Both the position numbers and the translations under genes were made by a program. A DNA stretch of 52,905 bases. Source: Zopfochytrium polystomum. Taxonomy: Eukaryota > Chytridiomycota > Chytridiomycetes > Chytridiales > Chytridiaceae. The DNA is taken from assembly GCA_025765615.1 (NCBI GenBank), contig JAIVFJ010000381.1, positions 1 to 52,905 on the forward strand. Reading direction: 5' to 3'. A model generated the notes under the pieces. The model ran no database searches, was not told the DNA's origin, and saw only the letters and a list, made by a program, of their open reading frames with translations. This document shows positions 1-8,929 of the stretch, piece by piece (the first letter of the stretch is position 1; the number at the start of each line of letters is the position of its first letter).

Positions 1-1420
1 AGGTCTGCTGTTCCTTGTGCATCTATATTCTCAGTGCAGGGGATGAAATGGGCCAACTTTTGTCCTTCTGCAGATGACAACAAGGATAGAGTCAAATCCA
101 TGGGATGGGGGCAGTTTCACAATGAAGTCCATGGATATTGATGACCAAGGGCTGATGGCAATTGGGAGGGGCTCCAGAAGTTCATAGGGCTTGTGTCTGC
201 TGGATTTGTTTCTTTGACAGATTTCACAGCTGCTGACATAGCTCTTGATGAACTTCCTCATGCCTGGCCAGTAGAAGTCTCTGGAAACAAGCTCATATGT
301 CTTGTGCTCTCCTGGGTGTCCAGCTGTTGCTGCATCATGCCTTGTCTTGAGTATCTCAAGTTTTTCCTCTTCTTGGCTGATTTGAATCTTGTGAGGCTTG
401 GGTCCTTGGAAATAGCATGGGCCAACACACTGTCAGGAAGCAGTGAAAGGTGTGTCTTGGATGGTGGGGTTAAACCATCTTCCCCTTCAGGTCCAAGGTC
501 TGTCCTTCTGTGCTCATCAGTGGGGGGGCTTGAATTCTTGACTGGGAACTGTGATTCTTGAATCTTTGACTGAGAGTTCTGTTCTTGGCAAAGACTGTGA
601 GCTGTGGAACTTGAATCTTGAATGTGGAATGTGAACTGTGGTACTTGAATCTTTGACTGTGGGTTCTGTGAACTAGAGTCTTGGTGACGGTGAGCTCCAT
701 GAGCTCTACTTGAATCTTGACTGTGAACTGTGAAATGTGGAACTTGAGTCTTGGCTGGGATTTGTGAACTGCAGGCTGACACTGGAGTTGTCTTTGGTGG
801 TTGACCTTCAATACCTGGCTGTGAACCTTGAATCAAGGACTTGCGAGCATGAGACTTGGCTTGACTTGAGTTTTGGGTGACTGTTCCAATTGGTGGAGGT
901 GGACTTGACCAGTGACCCAATCAATGGCAGGGTTCTGGGCTTGCAGCCATGGTAATCCCAGGATGACAGAGAATGTGGGTGAGCCAAGATCCAATACTTC
1001 CAGGTTGACCATGGATGGTGGAAAGTCTTGGATGTGGAGGTTTAGCTTGGTTTCATGGCTGATTTCCTTGAACAGAGCATGATTGGCAAAGTGGACCTTG
1101 AGGGGTGTGGATTTCTTGATCGTAGGAATGGCACAAGACTTGGCAAGGGTGGCATCAATGATGTTGCAGGATGATCCAGAGTCTATAAGGGCCTTGGTTG
1201 TGATGGTTGACTTGGGTGAGAGTTGAATCTTGACATCCATGGTGAGTTGGTGGGGCTTGGAATCTGAGGTGTTTGTGGTGCGAGTGGTGGTGATGAAACA
1301 GGGGCAGCTTGAAGGAGGGTCCACGGAATTGCCCCTCAGTGAGCCTGGACCTGGGAGTTTGGGTGCATCTTCCTTGGGCAGTCCTTGACAGCGTGTTCCT
1401 TGGAGCCACAGTAGAAGCAC
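1..1420 (-). pseudogene. pol remnant of Ty3 copy 1 (protease plus partial integrase, RT/RNase H deleted)
   Basis: Reading from 1420 downwards, the retropepsin-like protease has the DSG active-site triad in the context ALIDSGSSCN and stays open to about 900, where a 1-bp deletion shifts the frame. A serine/glutamine-rich linker follows. The sequence then jumps directly to the RNase H/integrase boundary (RRTDL context), so the polymerase is absent. The integrase HHCC zinc region (CEICQRN) and the start of the catalytic core (SMDFIVKLP) can be read at 31-261 before another frameshift. The -1 frame relation to gag and the slippery heptamer at 1357-1363 are the same as in copy 2. This is a relic, not a functional gene. 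Confidence 0.9.
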
Positions 1421-2247
1421 AGTCCCTGCTGGGCCCTCCTTGTTTTCTCCTCTTGGCTCAGAGGACCCTTAGGAAGTGTCTCAACTGCATCCACTTGCAT
1501 GGGTTCAGGAACTGTAAGAGCTTGAGGGACTGGGGTAGGTCTTGATGTAGTTCCTACTTGTCTTTGCTTCAGCCTCTTGGAGTAGAGTCTGTTGTTAATC
1601 TTGATGGCAAGGAGAATGTACTCTTCCAAGGTCTCAGGGATGTGCAGAGACTGGGAGAGCATGTCTTGGATGAACTCATGGAGACCATCATGGTACAGCT
1701 CCATCAGAGCTGCATCATTGTATCCAGAGTCTCTGGGTAGTTGCTTGAATTGGTTGGTGTAGGCCACACAAGATTGCTTTCCTTGCTTGATATGTTTGAG
1801 CTTGGATCTTGCTGTCCAAGATGCGTAGGGGTCACCAAAGGTAGCTTCCAGCCCCTCCCAGAGCTCTTGCAGGGTGGTGGGTGTGCTTGGGAGAGATCTG
1901 TACCATGATTGAGCTTGACCAGACAGGAGGGTGCTTGTGAAAAGAACCTTGACTTGCTCACTGGGAAATCTTGAAGGTTGGAGAAGGATGACATTCTCCA
2001 CAGTGGCCATAAAGTTCCTGAGGTCCTTGGCCAGCCCAGTGAACTTGTCAGGGCTGGGAACCTTGGACTCTCTTGCTTGGTTGGCTTGGGCCAGGGGAAG
2101 AGCTTGATGTTCTTGTTGGTGAAGTTGTTGTTGAAGCTGGTGCTGCTGGTGAAGGACTTGTTCTTGGTGTGTCTGTCTGGCTTGAAATTGGTCCATCAAG
2201 GCTTGGAAGGAAGTTGCATCAGGAAAGGTGTTGTTTGGGTCAGAAAT
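1336..2247 (-). pseudogene. gag of Ty3 copy 1, start codon lost
   Basis: Homologue of the copy 2 Gag: a retrotransposon Gag capsid-like region (SWYRSLP, WEGLEATFGDP) followed by one CCHC zinc knuckle, CFYCGSKEHAVKDCP. The ATG that opens copy 2 Gag is ATT here, so the first in-frame Met is at 2199, and six residues are missing from the N-terminal Gln-rich coiled region. The remaining frame is open to the stop at 1336. It could only be translated from an internal start, so I class it as a pseudogene. Confidence 0.85.
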
Positions 2248-2287
2248 GATGGCAGAGAGTAGTAGGAGAGGGTGAAGTGAATTATGA

Positions 2288-2599
2288 CGTCAGGAACATG
2301 GCAGGACAAGGCAAGGCAGACAAGGAACTGAGAGGAGTGATGATTGTATTGGAAACAATAATTCACTTGAGGGATGGGACAGGTCCCCCCATCCCCCTTT
2401 TATACCTTTTGAGAGTCTTCCTTGTCAAGACCCAAAGAAAGTTCCAGAAAGAGCAATTAGTAATACCATGATACCAATGATACCAATGACAAGAACAAGA
2501 CAAGTCAGGAAAGCAAAGAAGGTTCCAGAAGGTTCCACAAGGTTCCATGAAGGAATGTTCTAGAAGGTTCCAGAGGTTTCCAGAGGGTGATTCATAACA
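2288..2599 (-). repeat. 5' LTR of Ty3 copy 1 (312 bp)
   Basis: Closely related to the 344-bp LTRs of copy 2 but shorter, because it has fewer of the roughly 10-bp AGAAGGTTCC units. The inner end is CG instead of TG. The TATAAAAGG box and the AAGTGAATTAT transcript-start sequence are kept. Confidence 0.92.
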
Positions 2600-2840
2600 G
2601 CCCCCAGACATCTCCTTTTTTGCCCTTTTTCACTTTTCAGGATCGGTATTTGGGACATTGCTCTATTTGCCACCCATAGCCCAGGGTGAGAATTTAGAGA
2701 GCACAGTCTCACAACCTGGTTCCCATTGACCAACCCCTGCACACGACAGGGGGAAATTTGATCTTCCAGCCAGATTCCGCTCTTCTCCTCCTGGCGAACA
2801 CAGCGTGTGTCCTTGGCAAAAAGTTCAACGTTCCACGTCA
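2600..2840 (-). pseudogene. Coding remnant trapped between two Ty3 insertions
   Basis: On the minus strand an open frame runs from the Ty3-2 target site to the Ty3-1 LTR and reads like real protein (for example VTWNVELFAKDTRCVRQEEK). Removing Ty3-2 and one target-duplication copy joins it in frame with 8132-8212 (VLVFEPRSWRVTWNV across the junction). One old coding sequence was therefore hit twice by the same Ty3 family. I do not recognise the protein; it may be an older retroelement or a host gene. The rest lies beyond the left window edge. Confidence 0.55.
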
Positions 2841-2845
2841 CCCTC
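2841..2845. repeat. Target-site duplication CCCTC, left of Ty3 copy 2
   Basis: CCCTC directly precedes the LTR and is repeated exactly at 8132-8136 after the other LTR. A 5-bp duplication is usual for Ty3/Gypsy integration. Confidence 0.93.
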
Positions 2846-3189
2846 TGTCAGGAACAGGGCAGGACAGGACAAGGCAGACAAGGAACTGAGAGGAGTGATG
2901 ATTGTATTGGAAACAATAATTCACTTGAGGGATGGGACAGGTCCCCCATCCCCCTTTTATACCTTTTGAGAGTGTTCCTTGTCAAGACTCCAAGAAAGTT
3001 CCAGAAAGAGCAATTAGTAATACAATGATACCAATGATACCAAGACAAGTCAGGAAAGCAAAGAAGGTTCCAGAAGGTTCCACAAGGTTCCATGAAGGAA
3101 TGTTCTAGAAGGTTCCAGAAGGTTCCAGAAGGTTCCATGAAGGAATGTTCTAGAAGGTTCCAGAGGTTTCCAGAGGGTGATTCATAACA
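2846..3189 (-). repeat. 3' LTR of Ty3 copy 2
   Basis: 344 bp, TG...CA ended, the same as 7788-8131 at every position I compared. The pol stop codon (3190-3192) abuts its first base on the minus strand. Confidence 0.96.
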
Positions 3190-3192
3190 TCA

Positions 3193-3204
3193 TCTCCCCC
3201 TTTT
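3193..3204 (-). promoter_or_regulatory. Polypurine tract, plus-strand primer
   Basis: Minus strand AAAAGGGGGAGA, three bases from the 3' LTR. It overlaps the last pol codons (KRGR-stop). Its position and composition fit the RNase H-resistant primer for second-strand synthesis. Confidence 0.8.
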
Positions 3205-6200
3205 AGGCCTCTTCTGCAACTTGGTGGGGTACCTGGTCTTAAACTCGAGCAGAAGGTCTTGGCAGTGAGTGAGGTTTGACTCAGGCTCCCAGGTGTTGTC
3301 AGCATCTGAGTAACCTCTCCACTTAACAAGGAACTTGAGTGTTCTTCCAAACCACTTGGCATCCAAGATTTGTTCAACCTCAAATTCCTCTTCACCTTCT
3401 ACCTCAACTGGAGGAGGAGGAGGAACAACTCTGCCTGGAATGGAATTGGCCACAAACTTCTCTAAAAGGCTGACATGGAAAACTGGGTGGATCTTCATGG
3501 ATGCAGGGAGATCCAGCTTGAAGGTGACTGGATTGATTTGCTCCAAGATCTTGAAAGGACCCAACTTGAGGTTGTCTAGCTTGGGACTTGGTCTTTTGGT
3601 CTGCAAGTTCTTCCTCAGAAGCCAAACTTGCTGACCCACAGCAAGGTCATGGTCCATTCTGTGAGTGTTGGCAAATCTTGAGGCATCTTCTTGGGCTTGC
3701 TTCAGGGTGGAGTCCAGGAAGGAGTTGATGATCTTAAGCTTATGTAAGTGTGAAGCCGCAGCAGGAGCCTGGACATTGGATAGGGTCTCTTGTCCCAGAA
3801 GATCTCCTCTTGGATTGAAGCCATAGGTTGCAAAGAAAGGAGATAGCTGGGTGCTTGAGTGGAGAGAATTGTTGAGAGCAAATTCTGCCAGTGGAAGGAG
3901 GGTGGGCCAATCATCCTGTTGATAGCTGACATAGCACCTCAAATACTGCTCCAGAGTCTGGTTTGTTCTTTCTGTTTGTCCATCAGTCTGAGGGTGATAA
4001 GCAGTTGACAGTTGAGACTTGATTCCAAGGGCTGCTGTGAGTGCTTTCCAAAATTGAGATCTGAACTGTGGTCCTCTGTCACTGATGATTGACTGAGGCA
4101 GCCCATGGAGCCTGAACATGTGCTGCAAAAACAGGTCTGCTGTACCTTGTGCATATATATTCTCAGTGCAGGGGATGAAATGGGCCAACTTTGTCCTTCT
4201 GCAGATGACAACAAGGATAGAGTCAAATCCATGGGATGGGGGCAGTTTCACAATGAAGTCCATGGATATTGATGACCAAGGGCTGATGGCAATTGGGAGG
4301 GGCTCCAGAAGTCCATAGGGCTTGTGTCTGCTGGATTTGTTTCTTTGACAGGTTTCACAGCTGCTGACATAGTTCTTGATGTACTTCCTCATGCCTGGCC
4401 AGTAGAAGTCTCTGGAAACAAGCTCATATGTCTTGTGCTCTCCTGGGTGTCCAGCTGTTGCTGCATCATGCCTTGTCTTGAGTATCTCAAGTTTTTCCTC
4501 TTCTTGGCTGATTTGAATCTTGTGAGGCTTGGGGTCCTTGGAAATAGCATGGGCCCACACACTGTCAGGAAGCAGTGAAAGGTGTGTCTTGGATGGTGGG
4601 GTGAAACCATCTCCCCCTTCAGGTGCAAGGTCTGTTCTTCTTGACAGGGCATCAGCCACAGTGTTAAGGTGACCAGGAGAATAGCACAGCTTAAAGTCAT
4701 ACTCAGAGAGCAGTTCAGCCCACCTGGCATGCCTCTGCTTGAGCAACCTCCTTGCCCTGAAGAAGGTGAGGTTCTTGTGATCAGAATAGACAGAGATGCC
4801 TTTAGAACCAGCCAAGTAGTGTCTCCAGAATTTGAATGCTTCCACAATTGCAAGCAACTCCTTGTCATGGACTGTGTAGTTACACTCAGCACTGTTCAGC
4901 TTCCTGGAGTAATATGCCACTGGATGCAGAGGAGCAGAGGGGTCCTGAGAGCTTGGCTGGGACAGAACAGCGCCAAGGGCATAGTCTGAGGCATCAGTTT
5001 CCAAGGTGAAGGGAAGCAAGGGATCCACATGCTTAAGGAGTGGTGCACTTGTGGTTGCTGTCTTAAGAGCTAGCCAGGCTTGCTCTGCTGCTGGGGTCCA
5101 TTCAAACTTGGTGGTCTTCTTGGTGAGATCAGTGAGAGGCTTGGCTATGGCAGAATAGTTGGCAATGAAGGTTCTGTAGAAGTTGCAAAATCCAAGGAAG
5201 CTTTGAACATCCTTGATGGAATTTGGAGCCTTCCATTCAAGAATAGTTTGGATCTTGTCTGGTGCCATGGAGATCCCTTTGTCAGACACAATGAACCCCA
5301 AAAACTCAATGGAGGTCTTGTGGAATTCACACTTCTCCAGCTTTGCATAGAGGTGATGCTGTCTGAGTCTCTCCAAGACAGTCTTGACATGTCCCATATG
5401 GCTTGCAGTGTCAGATGAAAATACCAGGATATCATCCAGGTAGACAATGACAAAAAGGTCCAGAATATCCCTGAAGATGTCATTCATCATGCCTTGGAAA
5501 ATAGCTGGAGCATTGGTAAGTCCAAAGGGCATAACCAAGTACTCAAAGTGACCGTATTTGCATCTGAAGGCAGTCTTCCATTGATCCTGGGGCTTAATTC
5601 TGACCAAATTGTAGGCACCTCTGAGGTCAATCTTGGAAAATATCCTTGCATGGCTCAGTTTGTCCAGTAATTCAGAGATGAGAGGCAGTGGATAGCGGTT
5701 CTTGACTGTCATCTCATTGAGATCTCTGTAATCCACACAGGGTCTCAGTCCCCCATCCTTCTTCTTGACAAAAAAGATGGGAGCTCCAGCTGGTGACTTG
5801 GAAGGTTGGATGAATCCCTTGTTCAGCATTTCTTCAATGTATTCTTGGAGGGCCTTGGCTTCTGGTGGAGAGAGGTGGTACAGTGGCTTGAAAGGTGGGC
5901 TGCAAGTTTCATCCTTGAGTGGGATTTCACAGTCATAAGGCCTCTGAGCTGGTAGCAGGTCTGCCTTGGTCTTGGAAAACACATCAGCATAAGGGAGATA
6001 TTCTTTTGGTAGCTTGGATGCCAGCAAAAGGTCTGATGGGTCCAGGTTGTCGTGCTCCTCAGCAGTGGGGCTTGAATACTTGACTGGGAACTGTGATTCT
6101 TGAATCTTTGACTGAGAGTTCTGTTCTTGGCAAAGACTGTGAGCTGTGGAACTTGAATCTTGAATGTGGACTGTGAACTGTGGTACTTGAATCTTTGACT

Positions 6201-6805
6201 GTGGGTTCTGTGAACAAGAGTCATGGCCATGACTGTGAGCTCTATGAGCTCTACTTGAATCTTGACTGTGAACTGTGAACTGTGGAACTTGAGTCTTGGC
6301 TGGCTGTGAATCTTGAATCAAGGGCTTGAGAGCATGAGACTTGGGGGCTTGACTTGAGTTTTGGGTGACTGTTCCGATTGGTGGAGGTTGGACTTGACCA
6401 GTGACCCAATCAATGGCAGGGTTCTGGGCTTGCAGCCATGGTAATCCCAGGATGACAGAGAATGTGGGTGAGCCAAGATCCAATACGTCCAGATTGACCA
6501 TGGATGGTGGAAAGTCTTGGATGTGGAGGTTTAGCTTGGTTTCATGGCTGATTTCCTTGAACAGAGCATGATTGGCAAAGTGGACCTTGAGGGGTGTGGA
6601 TTTCTTGATCGTAGGAATGGCACAAGACTTGGCAAGGTGGCATCAATGATGTTGCAGGATGATCCAGAGTCTATAAGGGCCTTGGTTGTGATGGTTGACT
6701 TGGGTGAGAGTTGAATCTTGACATCCATGGTGAGTTGGTGGGGCTTGGAATCTGAGGTGTTTGTGGTGCGAGTGGTGGTGATGAAACAGGGGCAGCTTGA
6801 AGGAG

Positions 6806-6851
6806 GGTCCACGGAATTGCCCCTCAGTGAGCCTGGACCTGGGAGTTTGGG
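6806..6851 (-). promoter_or_regulatory. Programmed -1 ribosomal frameshift signal (gag to pol)
   Basis: Minus strand carries the canonical X XXY YYZ heptamer C CCA AAC (6851 to 6845), read as CAC CCA AAC in the gag frame, 18 nt before the gag stop (6826-6824). After a 5-nt spacer, GGTCCA (6839-6834) can pair perfectly with TGGACC (6811-6806). The pol frame is -1 relative to gag. Slipping gives CCC AAA CTC CCA, which continues directly into the conserved pol start. The heptamer is also present in copy 1 (1357-1363). Confidence 0.85.
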
Positions 6852-7747
6852 TGCTTCTTCCTTGGGCAGTCCTTGACAGCATGCTCCTTGGAGCCACAGT
6901 AAAAACACAGTCCCTGCTGGGCCCTCCTTGTTTTCTCCTCTTGGCTCAGAGGACCCTTAGGAAGTGTCTCAACTGCATCCACTTGCATGGGTTCAGGAAC
7001 TGTAAGAGCTTGAGGGACTGGGGTAGGTCTTGATGTAGTTCCTACTTGTCTTTGCTTCAGCCTCTTGGAGTAGAGTCTGTTGTTAATCTTGATGGCAAGG
7101 AGAATGTACTCTTCCAAGGTCTCAGGGATGTGCAGAGACTGGGAGAGCATGTCTTGGATGAACTCATGGAGACCATCATGGTACAGCTCCATCAGAGCTG
7201 CATCATTGTATCCAGAGTCTCTGGGTAGTTGCTTGAATTGGTTGGTGTAGGCCACACAAGATTGCTTTCCTTGCTTGATATGTTTGAGCTTGGATCTTGC
7301 TGTCCAAGATGCGTAGGGGTCACCAAAGGTAGCTTCCAGCCCCTCCCAGAGCTCTTGCAGGGTGGTGGGTGTGCTTGGGAGAGATCTGTACCATGATTGA
7401 GCTTGACCAGACAGGAGGGTGCTTGTGAAAAGAACCTTGACTTGCTCACTGGGAAATCTTGAAGGTTGGAGAAGGATGACATTCTCCACAGTGGCCATAA
7501 AGTTCCTGAGGTCCTTGGCCAGCCCAGTGAACTTGTCAGGGCTGGGAACCTTGGACTCTCTTGCTTGGTTGGCTTGGGCCAGGGGAAGAGCTTGATGTTC
7601 TTGTTGGTGAAGTTGTTGTTGAAGCTGGTGCTGCTGGTGAAGGACTTGTTCTTGAAGTTGGTGTGTCTGTCTTGAGAGGGCTTGTAATTGGTCCATCAAG
7701 GCTTGGAAGGCAGTTGCATCAGGGAAGGTGTTGTTTGGGTCAGACAT
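6824..7747 (-). CDS. gag: Gag polyprotein of Ty3 copy 2
   Basis: 307-residue Gag, intact from ATG to stop. It has a Gln-rich, coiled-coil-prone N-terminus (residues about 15-50, many Gln/His/Leu), a retrotransposon Gag capsid-like domain (about 60-220, including SWYRSLPSTPTTLQELWEGL) and one CCHC zinc knuckle near the C-terminus (CFYCGSKEHAVKDCP) for RNA binding. It forms the virus-like particle. The start follows the self-priming site by about 30 nt and is the first ATG after the LTR. The final codons overlap the pol frame and carry the slippery heptamer. Confidence 0.94.
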   Translation of the reverse strand: MSDPNNTFPDATAFQALMDQLQALSRQTHQLQEQVLHQQHQLQQQLHQQEHQALPLAQANQARESKVPSPDKFTGLAKDLRNFMATVENVILLQPSRFPSEQVKVLFTSTLLSGQAQSWYRSLPSTPTTLQELWEGLEATFGDPYASWTARSKLKHIKQGKQSCVAYTNQFKQLPRDSGYNDAALMELYHDGLHEFIQDMLSQSLHIPETLEEYILLAIKINNRLYSKRLKQRQVGTTSRPTPVPQALTVPEPMQVDAVETLPKGPLSQEEKTRRAQQGLCFYCGSKEHAVKDCPRKKHPNSQVQAH

Positions 7748-7774
7748 GATGGCAGAGAGTAGTGGGAGAGGGTG

Positions 7775-7785
7775 AAGTGAATTAT
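7775..7785 (-). promoter_or_regulatory. Self-priming primer-binding site
   Basis: Minus strand ATAATTCACTT, two bases inside the 5' LTR end. It does not begin with TGG, as a PBS matching a tRNA CCA end would. It is perfectly complementary over exactly 11 nt to AAGTGAATTAT (7868-7858) in the LTR, 35 nt after the TATA box, where the transcript should start. Tf1 of fission yeast is known to prime from the first 11 nt of its own RNA. The site is conserved in copy 1. Confidence 0.85.
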
Positions 7786-7857
7786 GATGTCAGGAACAGG
7801 GCAGGACAGGACAAGGCAGACAAGGAACTGAGAGGAGTGATGATTGTATTGGAAACA

Positions 7858-7903
7858 ATAATTCACTTGAGGGATGGGACAGGTCCCCCATCCCCCTTTT
7901 ATA
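7858..7903 (-). promoter_or_regulatory. LTR core promoter and predicted transcript start
   Basis: TATAAAAGG on the minus strand (7903-7895). The 11-nt sequence complementary to the PBS begins 35 nt downstream at 7868, so I place the transcript start there. The same arrangement is present in all three LTR copies. Confidence 0.75.
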
Positions 7904-7935
7904 CCTTTTGAGAGTGTTCCTTGTCAAGACTCCAA

Positions 7936-8108
7936 GAAAGTTCCAGAAAGAGCAATTAGTAATACAATGATACCAATGATACCAAGACAAGTCAGGAAAG
8001 CAAAGAAGGTTCCAGAAGGTTCCACAAGGTTCCATGAAGGAATGTTCTAGAAGGTTCCAGAAGGTTCCAGAAGGTTCCATGAAGGAATGTTCTAGAAGGT
8101 TCCAGAGG
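7936..8108. promoter_or_regulatory. Heat-shock-element-like array in LTR U3
   Basis: Alternating GAA and TTC triplets spaced by two bases, the HSF-binding pattern nGAAnnTTCnnGAAn. There is one three-unit site at 7936-7948 and a dense array at 8005-8108. The best run, 8045-8077, has seven consecutive alternating units (TTC-GAA-TTC-GAA-TTC-GAA-TTC). It lies about 100 bp upstream of the LTR TATA box. Unit number differs between LTR copies (312, 344 and 363 bp). Confidence 0.65.
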
Positions 8109-8131
8109 TTTCCAGAGGGTGATTCATAACA

Positions 8132-8136
8132 CCCTC
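8132..8136. repeat. Target-site duplication CCCTC, right of Ty3 copy 2
   Basis: Exact repeat of 2841-2845. Confidence 0.93.
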
Positions 8137-8212
8137 CAGCTCCTTGGCTCAAACACCAAAACATTTGCGGGAGATGCAAGACCCAGAATAAACCTAAAGA
8201 GGGACGCCTCTG
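8132..8212 (-). pseudogene. Upstream part of the coding remnant interrupted by Ty3 copy 2
   Basis: The minus-strand frame (LGLASPANVLVFEPRSWR) joins in frame with 2600-2840 once Ty3-2 and one target duplication are removed. A pyrimidine-rich TTACCTTCAG just upstream could be a splice acceptor. Protein family unknown. Confidence 0.45.
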
Positions 8213-8898
8213 AAGGTAAACTTCCAAATTCTCATCACAACTCAGTAAGGGGCAACATACCGCTCACGCCGCTGTCTCTACTACTACACAGACTGACATG
8301 CCATCAAGCTCTGTGCAAAAATTGCTTTGCTGCTATCGGCATTTTGCATGGGGAGTCATTGGCAAAACTTTGCAGTCTGAATAATGGGAAGAATAATATT
8401 GCAGCAAAAACATTTTGTTACCCCTGTATAACTTGTGCTTTCAGGAAGTTGAAGGCCAAGCCAATCTACTCAACTGACAACACACGCACAGATGCACTTT
8501 CTCGTTACACCAACCTTGTCCACATGCTGCTCCAGGGCAGAAGGAAAAAGATATTCTGCAAATTGAGACATAGAATTCTTGACATCAAAGTACATACAAC
8601 ACAGTAAGAAGGTAGCTAATATCCACTGCCATGGTGGTGAACTTTACTCAGTGAACCCTTCCAGATGTTGGGCATCCCAGTGAAGTCCACCCATCACACT
8701 CGAACCCACTACTCCTTTACCCAGGAATTCAACAGACTGACGGAACGGCAGGAAGTAGATGTCAGTGTGCATGTTACTCAAGTCACAAGTTCCGCACTCA
8801 TGCCTGTCCTACGCCCTACGCTATGCTTCATCCATCAAAAACAGAGTTCTTCACAAAGCCACAAGCGTTATATTTTTTGTCAATCCGCTCTTTTTTTT

Positions 8899-8929
<31 letters not shown>

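Larger units (their letters stand above)
1..2599 (-). mobile_element. Ty3/Gypsy chromovirus, copy 1 (degenerate, runs off the left edge)
   Basis: Minus-strand LTR retrotransposon whose 3' end lies outside the window. In minus-strand order it shows the 5' LTR (2288-2599), self-priming site, gag, protease and part of integrase. Comparison with copy 2 (2846-8131) shows the damage: the gag start ATG has become ATT (2245-2247); one base is missing near 899-901, after the protease; about 1.4 kb holding all of reverse transcriptase and RNase H is gone, with the junction near 510; one G is missing near 401; one T is added near 57-60. The LTR end reads CG instead of TG. The five bases after the LTR (2600-2604) read GCCCC; the matching left target duplication is outside the window. 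It cannot be autonomous. Confidence 0.93.
3190..6851 (-). pseudogene. pol polyprotein of Ty3 copy 2 (PR-RT-RNase H-IN-chromodomain), one frameshift in PR
   Basis: Expressed by -1 frameshifting out of gag at 6845-6851. Domains in order: retropepsin (ALIDSGSSCN near 6660); a repetitive Ser/Gln linker (VPQFTVHxQDSS units, about 6100-6380); reverse transcriptase (VDYRDLN, MPFGLTNAP, catalytic YLDD in VIVYLDDILVFS); RNase H (ETDASDYALGA); HHCC integrase zinc region (CETCQRN); integrase core (ISDRGPQF, DGQTERTNQ); chromodomain (LKFLVKWRGYSDADNTWEP). The 1103-codon frame 6501-3190 is fully open. Copy 1 has GGG where copy 2 has GG at about 6636-6637, so the copy 2 protease shifts frame just after its active site. 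This is either a real disabling mutation or an assembly error. All other catalytic motifs are intact. Confidence 0.93.
2846..8131 (-). mobile_element. Ty3/Gypsy chromovirus, copy 2, full length and recent
   Basis: This 5286-bp element has two LTRs of 344 bp each (2846-3189 and 7788-8131) that look identical by eye, TG...CA ends, and perfect CCCTC target duplications. Order along the minus strand: LTR, self-priming PBS, gag, -1 frameshift signal, pol (PR-RT-RNase H-IN-chromodomain), polypurine tract, LTR. Pol ends exactly against the 3' LTR. The C-terminal chromodomain and the PBS complementary to the element's own predicted transcript start place it with Tf1/sushi-type chromoviruses. Identical LTRs imply a very recent insertion. 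The only lesion I find is one missing G near 6636, which breaks the protease frame. Confidence 0.96.
7788..8131 (-). repeat. 5' LTR of Ty3 copy 2
   Basis: 344 bp, TG...CA ended, followed by the CCCTC duplication (8132-8136). It contains the promoter, the predicted transcript start and a heat-shock-element array (see separate entries). Confidence 0.96.

Noticed and set aside
6893..6905. TGTTTTTAC near the zinc-knuckle codons as the frameshift site
   Set aside because: In the gag phase it does not fit X XXY YYZ, and copy 1 has TGCTTCTAC there. The downstream CCCAAAC heptamer fits and is conserved.
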